This document shows, piece by piece, positions 1 through 5,367 of a DNA stretch of 5,371 nucleotides. The stretch is from assembly GCA_902795725.1 (NCBI GenBank), contig CADBLY010000049.1, positions 1-5,371 on the forward strand, written 5' to 3'. The notes beneath the pieces were generated by a model, which was not told where the DNA came from, ran no database searches, and worked only from the letters and a program-made list of their open reading frames with translations. The translations under genes were made by a program, and so were the position numbers. The DNA is from an uncultured Erysipelotrichaceae bacterium. GTDB lineage: Bacteria; Bacillota_I; Bacilli_A; RF39; UBA660. The first letter of the stretch is position 1. Each line of letters opens with the position of its first letter.

Positions 1-112
1 AAGGTTTAAAAGTGAATATATATATGATATTGCTGATATGAATGAGTTGAATAAAAACGTGTCATTATCTAAAAACAAGAGAAGTAACAACATACGGGGC
101 AGGTCATATTAA
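1..112 (+). pseudogene. Upstream out-of-frame part of the same surface-protein gene
   Basis: A second reading frame enters from the left edge (codons at 2, 5, 8...) and ends at TAA 110-112. It reads roughly 'RFKSEYIYDIADMNELNK' followed by VSLSK, then crosses into low-complexity residues. The downstream frame becomes family-like (KTREVTTYGAGH) just where this one loses sense. Removing one A from the five-A run at 71-75 would join the two as SLSKTREVTTYG. The simplest reading is one longer gene broken by a single-base insertion. A sequencing error, phase variation at the A-run, or two unrelated pieces remain possible. Confidence 0.4.
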
Positions 113-602
113 TGTAAATAATGGTTATAATGGTGCAGTATATGATTGTAATGGCTATGGAGGCATGGCATACTATATAAGTGCGACATGTAATGGTTAT
201 GACAATTCAGGTTGTACAACATCATATGCATCATCGGAAGTAAAATATGCGGTAGATGCATGGGCAGCTGCTAAATTTCAAGATAGTGAGCTAAAAACAG
301 TAGATGGATATAGTGCAAGACTGATAACATTTGATGAAGCACATAGTTTTGGATATGGTGATGAACCACAATCACCTTGCGGTCCATCATGTGGTGTATT
401 ATATTATCCAAAAACAGATTCAGTGCCAAGTTGGTTATATGATAGTAGTTACCACTATTGGACTATGAGTCCAAAAGAAGGTTCTTCGTCTGATGTGTGG
501 TACGTGTACGCCGGCGGCAATTTGAACTACGCCAACGTGTACAACGGCAACGGCGCTGTCCGCCCAGTTATCAATGTCTATAAATCTAAAATCTTATCAT
601 AG
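51..602 (+). CDS. C-terminal fragment of a surface-type, C-type-lectin-like protein (5' end frameshifted)
   Basis: The reading frame is open from 51 to the TAG at 600-602. It has no ATG, GTG or TTG codon before ATG 165. That ATG has GGAGG only 1 base upstream, too close to act as a ribosome binding site, and the peptide before it (GAGHINVNNGYNGAVYD) continues naturally into it, so 165 is probably an internal Met. The protein is Tyr-, Ser-, Asn- and Gly-rich with several Cys. It contains a 'YSARLITFDEA' stretch, a 'PSWLYDSSYHYWTMSP' stretch and a C-terminal 'GAVRPVINVYKSK' end. This W...SP...W.V...G.L...V...G.RPVI layout resembles repeated, lectin-fold C-terminal domains of secreted or surface proteins of gut Firmicutes; that is recognition by eye, not a search result. 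No signal peptide or membrane segment is visible, as expected for a C-terminal piece. The function is unknown; ligand binding at the cell surface is inferred. The codons at 501-554 differ sharply from the rest (see separate entry). Confidence 0.7.
   Translation: MKTCHYLKTREVTTYGAGHINVNNGYNGAVYDCNGYGGMAYYISATCNGYDNSGCTTSYASSEVKYAVDAWAAAKFQDSELKTVDGYSARLITFDEAHSFGYGDEPQSPCGPSCGVLYYPKTDSVPSWLYDSSYHYWTMSPKEGSSSDVWYVYAGGNLNYANVYNGNGAVRPVINVYKSKILS
501..566 (+). other. Putative diversity-generating retroelement variable region (VR)
   Basis: Of the 18 codons from 501 to 554, 14 end in C, and all of these are TAC, AAC, GGC or GCC. Each can be reached from an AAC codon by changing only the adenines at positions 1 and 2, the signature of DGR adenine mutagenesis. 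The other four codons (GTG, AAT, TTG, GTG) would be fixed or synonymous template positions. GC content over 501-566 is about 61 percent by hand count (40 of 66), in a gene that otherwise prefers A- or T-ending codons (about 5 C-ending codons in 165-497). The patch lies at the extreme C-terminus, where DGR variable regions normally lie, and is followed by a GC-rich, A-poor stretch (GCTGTCCGCCC, 555-565) like an initiation-of-mutagenic-homing site. No reverse transcriptase, Avd gene or template repeat is in the window, so this is inferred. Confidence 0.5.
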
Positions 603-688
603 GATAGACCTTGTCATGTTAACTATAAATTGATCAATTACTAATTATTATAATATCAAAAAATATTGGTAATATATTTGAATTATAT

Positions 689-716
689 GTTATTTTATTC
701 GACAAATAACCCTTTT
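689..716 (+). terminator. Weak hairpin, possible terminator after the surface-protein gene
   Basis: GTTATTT (689-695) pairs with AAATAAC (704-710) around an 8-base loop and is followed by CCTTTT. The stem is AT-rich with one G-C pair and the T-run is short, so termination would be inefficient. It is the best candidate directly after the first gene. Confidence 0.25.
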
Positions 717-784
717 ACACTTTTAAAAATAATTGTTGATTATTGTAAATATATTATTATATTTTTGTTTAGAAAATATTATCG

Positions 785-818
785 AAAAAAAAGAATAAAA
801 AAGTATTTCTTTTTTTTT
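785..818 (+). terminator. A-tract/T-tract inverted repeat upstream of sepF
   Basis: Eight A's plus GAA (785-795) pair with TTC plus eight T's (807-817), giving an 11-bp stem with one G-C pair and an 11-base loop ending in a T-run. It could act as a weak, possibly bidirectional intrinsic terminator isolating sepF from the first gene. It may equally be a bent A-tract element just upstream of the sepF -10. The sequence cannot separate these. Confidence 0.3.
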
Positions 819-825
819 AGATTTA

Positions 826-834
826 TGGTAGAAT
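826..834 (+). promoter_or_regulatory. Extended -10 promoter candidate for sepF-divIVA-ileS
   Basis: TGGTAGAAT (TGn plus TAGAAT, one mismatch to TATAAT) lies 35 bases before the sepF ATG. The matching -35 position (about 806-811, TTTCTT) is poor, but an extended -10 can compensate. Transcription would start near 841, giving a leader of about 30 nt that carries the GGAGG at 857-861. Other -10-like AT-rich strings occur further upstream. Confidence 0.4.
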
Positions 835-869
835 TATAAAAGAATGGAAGAGAATTGGAGGAAATAAAG

Positions 870-1271
870 ATGGGTTTTATCAAAAATTTGATGAAAAATG
901 ATTCTGGATCAGATGTTGTAGAAAATGAATACTATGATATAAGTACTGATGAAGCATATGAAGCTGAAGGTGGAGCAAAGATGATATTGCTTGAACCACG
1001 TGCTTTTTCTGAGTCACAACAAATTGCTGATCATTTAAAGAAACGTAATACAGTAGTTGTTAATTTAAAAAGAGTTACTAGTGATCAAGCTAAGAGAATT
1101 GTTGATTTTTTGAGTGGAACTATTTATGCTATAGGTGGTAATTTACAAAAAATTGGTGGTGGTATTTTTCTTTGTACACCAAATAATATTAATGTTCAAG
1201 GAAAAATTACAGATGAGACTAGTGGTAAAGATATTCATGATAACGATGATATAAGTATTGAAGAATGGTAA
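870..1271 (+). CDS. sepF: Cell division protein SepF
   Basis: SepF is a cytoplasmic FtsZ-binding protein that polymerises, bundles FtsZ and tethers the Z-ring to the membrane through an N-terminal amphipathic helix. The 133-residue product starts '[10 protein letters not shown]', which suits that helix. A short acidic linker (about 11-36) follows, then the SepF core (about 37-113) with '[20 protein letters not shown]', 'NTVVVNLKR', '[18 protein letters not shown]' and the family hallmark '[13 protein letters not shown]'. The C-terminus is an acidic tail ending in Trp. The length is slightly below B. subtilis SepF (about 150). ATG 870 is chosen because GGAGG at 857-861 sits 8 bases upstream; an in-frame TTG at 855 would overlap that site and is rejected. 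It lies 66 bases before divIVA, without ylmG or ylmH between, and is probably the first gene of the unit. Confidence 0.96.
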   Translation: MGFIKNLMKNDSGSDVVENEYYDISTDEAYEAEGGAKMILLEPRAFSESQQIADHLKKRNTVVVNLKRVTSDQAKRIVDFLSGTIYAIGGNLQKIGGGIFLCTPNNINVQGKITDETSGKDIHDNDDISIEEW

Positions 1272-1285
1272 AAAAATGTTGAAAA

Positions 1286-1321
1286 ATATTAGGAAGTGTG
1301 CTAGAATATAGATCACTTCTG
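1286..1321 (+). repeat. Collapsed copy of T-box Stem I in the sepF-divIVA gap
   Basis: ATATAGATCACTTCTG (1306-1321) is identical to 1891-1906, the part of the ileS T-box that holds the ATC specifier and the 3' strand of Stem I. ATATTAGGA (1286-1294) also recurs at 1836-1844, on the 5' side of that Stem I. The order is the same, but about 35 bases of the upper stem are missing. GAAGTG (1293-1298) can pair with CACTTC (1314-1319) around a 15-base loop. No T-box core (TGGNACCGCG) or terminator follows. It looks like an internally deleted Stem I relic; use as a protein site or mini-hairpin before divIVA is also possible. Confidence 0.55.
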
Positions 1322-1337
1322 TTTAAGGAGATAGTTT

Positions 1338-1817
1338 ATGGAGAGATTTACACGGGTATTAAGAGGATATGATCCTGAAGAAGTAAATGAATTTTTAGAT
1401 CAGGTTATTGCTCAAGTTCAAAAAATGGTTAAAAGTATGAAAGAAAAAGATAAAAAAATAGCCATAATGAACGAAAAAATTAAGAAGTTAGAAAGTACTG
1501 TGAATAGTACATCTAGTGTGCGTGAAAAACTATCTCAATATGAAAGAATGGAAAGTTCTTTAAATAATGCAATGATGATGGCTCAAAAGACATCAGATCA
1601 AATTAAAGTAAATGCTCATCGTGAAAGTGTAGTAATACTAGATAATGCTAAGAAGAATGCTAGTCGTATTGTTAATGAAGCTTTAATGAAGGCAGAAAGA
1701 CAGGAGTTAGAAGCAGAAAGAATTAAAAGAGATATCAATATCTTTAAACGTAAGATGAGCGATTTGTTGGAATCACAATTAGAAATGGTTAGAGATATGG
1801 ATAATATAGATATGTAA
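1338..1817 (+). CDS. divIVA: DivIVA-family cell division / polarity protein
   Basis: DivIVA is a coiled-coil scaffold that gathers on negatively curved membrane at septa and poles and recruits division or chromosome-anchoring partners. The 159-residue product has the N-terminal lipid-binding signature 'VLRGYDPEEVNEFLDQV' (7-23), a first coiled coil (about 24-55, Lys/Glu-rich), a polar linker ('TVNSTSSV', 54-61) and a long second coiled coil (about 62-155). There is no membrane segment. Compared with B. subtilis DivIVA (164 aa), about 9 residues before the RGYD motif are missing, and Leu8-Arg9 stands where that protein has Phe17-Arg18. AAGGAG at 1325-1330 is 7 bases before ATG 1338, and an in-frame TAG at 1332-1334 rules out a longer start. 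It lies between sepF and the ileS T-box and is probably cotranscribed with sepF. DivIVA versus another DivIVA-domain paralogue such as GpsB is settled by length and neighbours. Confidence 0.95.
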   Translation: MERFTRVLRGYDPEEVNEFLDQVIAQVQKMVKSMKEKDKKIAIMNEKIKKLESTVNSTSSVREKLSQYERMESSLNNAMMMAQKTSDQIKVNAHRESVVILDNAKKNASRIVNEALMKAERQELEAERIKRDINIFKRKMSDLLESQLEMVRDMDNIDM

Positions 1818-1890
1818 GTAAATGATGAAGACGGTATATTAGGATATTTGTAGAGAGTTAACGGGTGGTGAAAGTTAATAGTTGAATAAT

Positions 1891-1906
1891 ATATAGATCA
1901 CTTCTG
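1891..1906 (+). repeat. Second copy of the 16-bp direct repeat (functional Stem I specifier arm)
   Basis: Identical to 1306-1321, 585 bases upstream. This copy is part of the intact T-box and contains the ATC specifier and the 3' strand of the Stem I base helix. Its preceding bases (GAATA...) and following bases (TTAA) also resemble the upstream copy with small gaps. Confidence 0.7.
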
Positions 1907-1943
1907 ATACTTAAACGGTAATGCGTTATAATTTTAAGTGTAT

Positions 1944-2010
1944 AAATCTTTATAAAGTAAGGTGGTACCGCGGCTTGTTCGTCCTTACGTTTATAAAGAT
2001 TTTTATTATT
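1944..2010 (+). terminator. Long T-box helix ending in a U-rich run (terminator or extended antiterminator)
   Basis: AAATCTTTATAAA (1944-1956) pairs perfectly with TTTATAAAGATTT (1990-2002). Above it, after a single bulged G (1989), comes the antiterminator helix GTAAGG/CCTTAC. The helix runs straight into TTTATTATTT (2001-2010), so it has the form of an intrinsic terminator whose tip is the T-box itself. A separate competing terminator, normally formed from the 3' antiterminator strand and downstream bases, is not visible before the ileS ribosome binding site at 2012. Confidence 0.55.
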
Positions 2011-2023
2011 TAGGAGGGATATT

Positions 2024-5000
2024 ATGTTTAAAGAGTTGGAAAAAAAGGAAGTTAATAAGATTGAAAAGGAAATATTAGATAAGTGGAAAAAAGAAGATAT
2101 ATTAGCAAAAACAATTGAAAATAGAAAAGATAGGGAAGATTTTGTCTTTTATGATGGACCTATATATGCTAATGCTAAGCCAGGTATTCATCATGTCTTT
2201 GCTAAGACAATTAAGGATAGTTTTTGTAAGTATAAAACAATGCAAGGATATCGTGTATTAAGAAAAATAGGACTTGATACCCATGGATTGCCAATTGAAG
2301 TGAATGTTGAAAAAAAACTTGGTTTTGATTCAAAAGCTGATATTGAAAAATTTGGTATTGAAAACTTTTGTAGGGAGTGCAATAAGGCTACTGCTACCAA
2401 TATCGATGAAGTGAAAAAAGTAACTGATATGATGGGACAATTTATCGATTCCGATAATCCATATATTACTTGTACTAATGATTATATTGAATCAGAGTGG
2501 TGGATTATTAAAGAAATGGATAAAAAAGGGTTACTATACCATGGTAATAAAGTATTATGGTATTGTCCAAGATGTGGTACTGAATTATCATCTAATGAAG
2601 TATCACAAGGATATGAAGAAACATCGGTTAATTCTTTAATATTACCATTTAAAATTAAAGAAAAAAATGAATACTTCCTTGTTTGGACTACTACGCCATG
2701 GACACTTATTGCTAATGTTGCGCTTTGTGTAAATCCTGATTTAACTTATTTAAAAGTAGAATCAAAAGGATATAAGTTTATTATATGTGAATCTTTAGCA
2801 AATAAAGTGTTAGGTGATGAATACGAAGTATTAGAAACATATAAAGGTACTGATTTAGTAGGAATTAAATATGAACAATTAATGCCATTTGTTAATGTTG
2901 AAGGTAAATGTTTTGAAGTATTAGCAGATAACTATGTAACTGATAGTGATGGTACTGGTATTGTTCATATCGCTCCAGCTTATGGTGAAGATGACAATCG
3001 TGTATGTAGGGAGTATGGTATTGGATTAGTTAATCCTGTTGGTCCAGATGGATGTTATACACTAGGACCTTGGAAAGGTAGATTAGTTACTGATAAGGAA
3101 TTAGAATTAGATATCATTAAATACTTAAAAGAAAATGATAAACTGTTTAAAAAATTAAAAATAACTCATGATTATCCACATTGTTGGAGATGTCATTCAC
3201 CACTTATTTCTTATCCAAAACCAGCTTGGTATGTCAAAACAACAGATTTAAAAGATGAAATTATTAAACAAAATGAAGCTATTAATTGGTATCCAGAATA
3301 TGTTGGTACAAAAAGATTTGCTAATTGGCTTTCTAATATGGTAGATTGGGGTATTTCTCGTAATCGATATTGGGGTTGTCCAATGCCTATTTGGGAATGT
3401 AGCTGTGGACATAGAGAAGTAATTGGTTCAAGAGAAGAATTACAAGAAAAGTTAATTGAAGATATTGATGTAAATGGTATCGAACTTCATAGACCATATG
3501 TTGATAATCTTCATATAAAATGTCCTGAATGTTCAAAAGAGATGGAAAGAGTAAAAGATGTTATGGATGTATGGTTTGATTCTGGTGCTATGCCATACGC
3601 ACAATTCCATTATCCTTTTGAGAATAAGGAATTATTTGAATCACAATTTCCAGCTGATTTTATAGCAGAAGGTGTAGATCAAACTAGAGGTTGGTTCTAT
3701 GTATTATTAGTTATTTCAACTATTATATCTGGTAAGACAAGTTTTAAAAATGTTGTTGTTAATGATATGATGTTGGATGCTAAGGGTAAAAAGATGTCTA
3801 AATCAACAGGTAATATTATTGATCCAATTGATATAATGGAAAAATACGGTGCTGATCCAGTAAGATGGTATATGCTTTATACCTCTCCAGTATGGACACC
3901 TTTAAAATTTGATGAAAATGGTGTAAAAGAAGTTTATTCTAAATTCTTTAGTACTCTTAGAAACACTTATAATTTCTTTGCTATATATGCTAATGCTGAT
4001 AATATTGATCCAAGAGATTTTAATATTGATTATAAGGATTTACCAGAAATAGATAAATGGTTAATATCTAAATATAATAAATTAGTAAAAAAGGTAATTA
4101 ACTATATGAATAGTTATGATTTAACTAGTACAGTAAGAGATATTCAGTATTTTGTATCGGAAGATTTATCTAATTGGTATATTAGACGTAATAGAAGAAG
4201 ATTCTGGTCTAGTGAATTAGATTTAGAGAAAAAATCAGTTTATACAACTACTTATGGAATATTATGTGGAATATGTAAGTTAATTGCTCCTATAGTACCA
4301 TTTATATCAGAAGAGATATATACTAAATTAACAGGTGAAGAAAGTGTTCATCTTAACTATTATCCTGTATATAATGAAGAATATATCAATGAAGAAATAG
4401 AAAATAGAATGGATTTAGTAAGAGATATTATTAGTTTAGGACGTAATATTAGAGAAGAAGTAAAAATAAAAGTTAGACAACCAATTAAAGAAGCTTTAAT
4501 TGATGGTAAGAATAAAGAGTTAATAAGTGATTTGGTTCCACTTATTGAAGAAGAGTTAAATGTTAAAGAAGTAACATTTACAACTGATTTAAATAAATAT
4601 ATGGACTTCACCGTTAAACCTAACTTTAAAGAAGTTGGAAAATTATTTGGTCCTAAAATTAAAGAATATGCATCTAAATTATTAGAATTATCTAATGAAG
4701 AAATAAATAAATTACAAAATGGTGAATCAATATTAATGACTATTGATAATCAAGATTATGAAATAAATGCTAATATGGTAGATATTAGAACTAATTCTAA
4801 AGAAGGTTTTGATGTTGCTATAGAGAATAATAATTTTATTATTATTAATACAGAATTAACTGAAGAATTAATTTTAGAAGGTTTAGCTAGAGAATTCATT
4901 TCAAAAGTTCAAAATATTAGAAAAGAACAAGATTTTGAAATAACTGATCGAGTTAATATCTATTATAAAGGTGATAATGATATTGATAAAACAATTAGTA

Positions 5001-5125
5001 TGTTTAATGATTTTATAAAAAAAGAAACATTGGCTTTATCAATAGATAGTCAAGATAATTTAACTGATAAAATCGATTTAAATGGACATGAAGTATTAAT
5101 AAAAGTAGAAAAAAATACTATTTAG
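2024..5125 (+). CDS. ileS: Isoleucyl-tRNA synthetase, type 2 (eukaryote-like)
   Basis: Charges tRNA-Ile with isoleucine using ATP, in the cytoplasm. At 1033 residues it matches type 2 bacterial/eukaryotic IleRS rather than the roughly 930-residue type 1. The Rossmann signature region 'YDGPIYANAKPGIHHVFA' (43-60) has G54-I55-H56-H57 where class I enzymes have H-x-G-H. KMSKS is at 590-594 and WFDSG at 517-521. The CP1 editing domain shows the Thr-rich 'WTTTPWTL' (221-228) and 'GTGIVHIAPAYGEDD' (310-324), whose Asp pair should include the editing Asp. Two Cys-quartet zinc sites are present: C181/C184/C387/C390 and C459/C461/C500/C503. The C-terminal anticodon-binding and appended domains follow from about 640, without the C-terminal zinc finger of type 1 enzymes. 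AGGAGGG (2012-2018) is 5 bases before the ATG. Expression is under the upstream T-box, and a strong terminator follows 25 bases after the stop. Type 2 enzymes are naturally mupirocin-insensitive. Confidence 0.98.
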   Translation: MFKELEKKEVNKIEKEILDKWKKEDILAKTIENRKDREDFVFYDGPIYANAKPGIHHVFAKTIKDSFCKYKTMQGYRVLRKIGLDTHGLPIEVNVEKKLGFDSKADIEKFGIENFCRECNKATATNIDEVKKVTDMMGQFIDSDNPYITCTNDYIESEWWIIKEMDKKGLLYHGNKVLWYCPRCGTELSSNEVSQGYEETSVNSLILPFKIKEKNEYFLVWTTTPWTLIANVALCVNPDLTYLKVESKGYKFIICESLANKVLGDEYEVLETYKGTDLVGIKYEQLMPFVNVEGKCFEVLADNYVTDSDGTGIVHIAPAYGEDDNRVCREYGIGLVNPVGPDGCYTLGPWKGRLVTDKELELDIIKYLKENDKLFKKLKITHDYPHCWRCHSPLISYPKPAWYVKTTDLKDEIIKQNEAINWYPEYVGTKRFANWLSNMVDWGISRNRYWGCPMPIWECSCGHREVIGSREELQEKLIEDIDVNGIELHRPYVDNLHIKCPECSKEMERVKDVMDVWFDSGAMPYAQFHYPFENKELFESQFPADFIAEGVDQTRGWFYVLLVISTIISGKTSFKNVVVNDMMLDAKGKKMSKSTGNIIDPIDIMEKYGADPVRWYMLYTSPVWTPLKFDENGVKEVYSKFFSTLRNTYNFFAIYANADNIDPRDFNIDYKDLPEIDKWLISKYNKLVKKVINYMNSYDLTSTVRDIQYFVSEDLSNWYIRRNRRRFWSSELDLEKKSVYTTTYGILCGICKLIAPIVPFISEEIYTKLTGEESVHLNYYPVYNEEYINEEIENRMDLVRDIISLGRNIREEVKIKVRQPIKEALIDGKNKELISDLVPLIEEELNVKEVTFTTDLNKYMDFTVKPNFKEVGKLFGPKIKEYASKLLELSNEEINKLQNGESILMTIDNQDYEINANMVDIRTNSKEGFDVAIENNNFIIINTELTEELILEGLAREFISKVQNIRKEQDFEITDRVNIYYKGDNDIDKTISMFNDFIKKETLALSIDSQDNLTDKIDLNGHEVLIKVEKNTI

Positions 5126-5150
5126 GTATATTTGCATATTATTCTTTCCT

Positions 5151-5174
5151 AAGAGTGTCTAGACACTCTTTTTT
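5151..5174 (+). terminator. Intrinsic terminator after ileS
   Basis: AAGAGTGT (5151-5158) and ACACTCTT (5163-5170) form a perfect 8-bp stem around CTAG, followed by a T-run to 5174. The 20-base stem-loop is itself a perfect palindrome. It lies 25 bases after the ileS stop and ends the sepF-divIVA-ileS unit. Confidence 0.93.
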
Positions 5175-5207
5175 GCATGAAATGATCAAATGGGGCTTGA
5201 CAAAGAG

Positions 5208-5235
5208 TTGATACTTTTTTTCGGATATTTAATTT
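5208..5235 (+). promoter_or_regulatory. Weak promoter candidate downstream of ileS
   Basis: TTGATA (5208-5213) and TAATTT (5230-5235) are 16 bases apart, a plausible sigma-A pair with a poor -10. A perfect TTGACA just upstream (5197-5202) has no -10 at usual spacing. Confidence 0.2.
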
Positions 5236-5313
5236 CTGATAACTTATTTTAAACACTTTCAATAATTTTAAAAAAATTTGACTTAAAAAAAAGGAAATAG
5301 AAAAGTTTTCTCG

Positions 5314-5319
5314 TATAAT
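5314..5319 (+). promoter_or_regulatory. Consensus -10 (TATAAT) for the next gene
   Basis: A perfect TATAAT lies 48 bases before the ATG at 5368, which would place the transcription start near 5326. The -35 position at 16-18 spacing (around 5290-5297, AAGGAAAT) is not TTGACA-like, so an activator or a non-standard contact may be needed. An interrupted palindrome, AGAAAA-G-TTTTCT (5299-5311), abuts the -10 and would be well placed as an operator; it may also be simple AT-rich chance. Confidence 0.5.
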
Positions 5320-5334
5320 ATAAGTAGAAGGGTA

Positions 5335-5354
5335 AAAGTGGTTGATGTGTGGTT
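5335..5354 (+). repeat. GTGGTT direct repeats in the 5' leader of the next gene
   Basis: GTGGTT occurs at 5338-5343 and 5349-5354, 11 bases apart (about one helical turn), with the first inside AAAAGTGGTT. Phased GTGG/TGGG-type repeats just before the start codon are the known MraZ autoregulatory site in front of mraZ and the division cluster, including AAAGTG-type boxes in Mollicutes. Only two copies are seen, so assignment to MraZ is tentative. Confidence 0.35.
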
Positions 5355-5367
5355 AGAAAGGAGACCA

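Larger units (their letters stand above)
1821..2010 (+). promoter_or_regulatory. T-box leader (tRNA-Ile responsive) controlling ileS
   Basis: T-box RNAs sense uncharged tRNA: a specifier codon pairs with the anticodon, and the T-box bulge pairs with the free NCCA end. Stem I shows a base helix GAAG/CTTC (1827-1830/1901-1904), a GGTA-type specifier-loop strand (1833-1836), AGAGAG (1852-1857), and a distal hairpin GTTAAC/GTTAAT (1857-1862/1874-1879) with loop GGGTGGTGAAA (1863-1873). The specifier is ATC at 1897-1899, an isoleucine codon, directly before the closing helix. Stem III is 1907-1915/1933-1941. The core AAGGTGGTACCGCGG is at 1959-1973. The antiterminator pairs GTAAGG (1957-1962) with CCTTAC (1983-1988), bulging TGGTACC, with GCG/CGT above. 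No Stem II is evident. The leader starts within about 10 bases of the divIVA stop, so it acts as an intra-operon switch unless a promoter lies inside divIVA. Confidence 0.95.

Noticed and set aside
68..80. Programmed ribosomal frameshift at the A-run of the first gene
   Set aside because: The needed shift is +1 (frame 2 to frame 3), while TAAAAAC is not a true X-XXY-YYZ site and would favour -1; no stimulatory structure is evident.
595..606. Cruciform downstream of the putative variable region, as in some DGRs
   Set aside because: Only TATC/GATA (4 bp) around a 4-base loop, far too weak and probably chance.
628..639. 12-bp palindrome AATTGATCAATT
   Set aside because: Short and AT-rich, with no second copy seen and no flanking mobile-element features; expected by chance in such sequence.
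855..869. TTG 855 as an upstream start for sepF
   Set aside because: The TTG and next codons are the GGAGG ribosome binding site itself; ATG 870 has ideal spacing.
1779..1807. Internal promoter for ileS inside the divIVA 3' end (TTAGAA, 17 bases, TAATAT)
   Set aside because: The -35 matches poorly and both lie in conserved-looking coding sequence; not distinguishable from background.
2191..2400. Minus-strand ORF of 69 codons inside ileS
   Set aside because: It lies wholly within the strongly supported ileS frame, has no ribosome binding site or recognisable motif, and is a shadow of low-GC codon use.
4360..4611. Minus-strand ORF of 83 codons inside ileS
   Set aside because: Overlaps conserved ileS coding sequence; its Ser/Leu/Ile-rich composition is what antisense of AT-rich coding sequence gives.
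5278..5319. TTGACT paired with TATAAT as one promoter
   Set aside because: The spacer is 30 bases, far beyond the 16-18 accepted by the housekeeping sigma factor.
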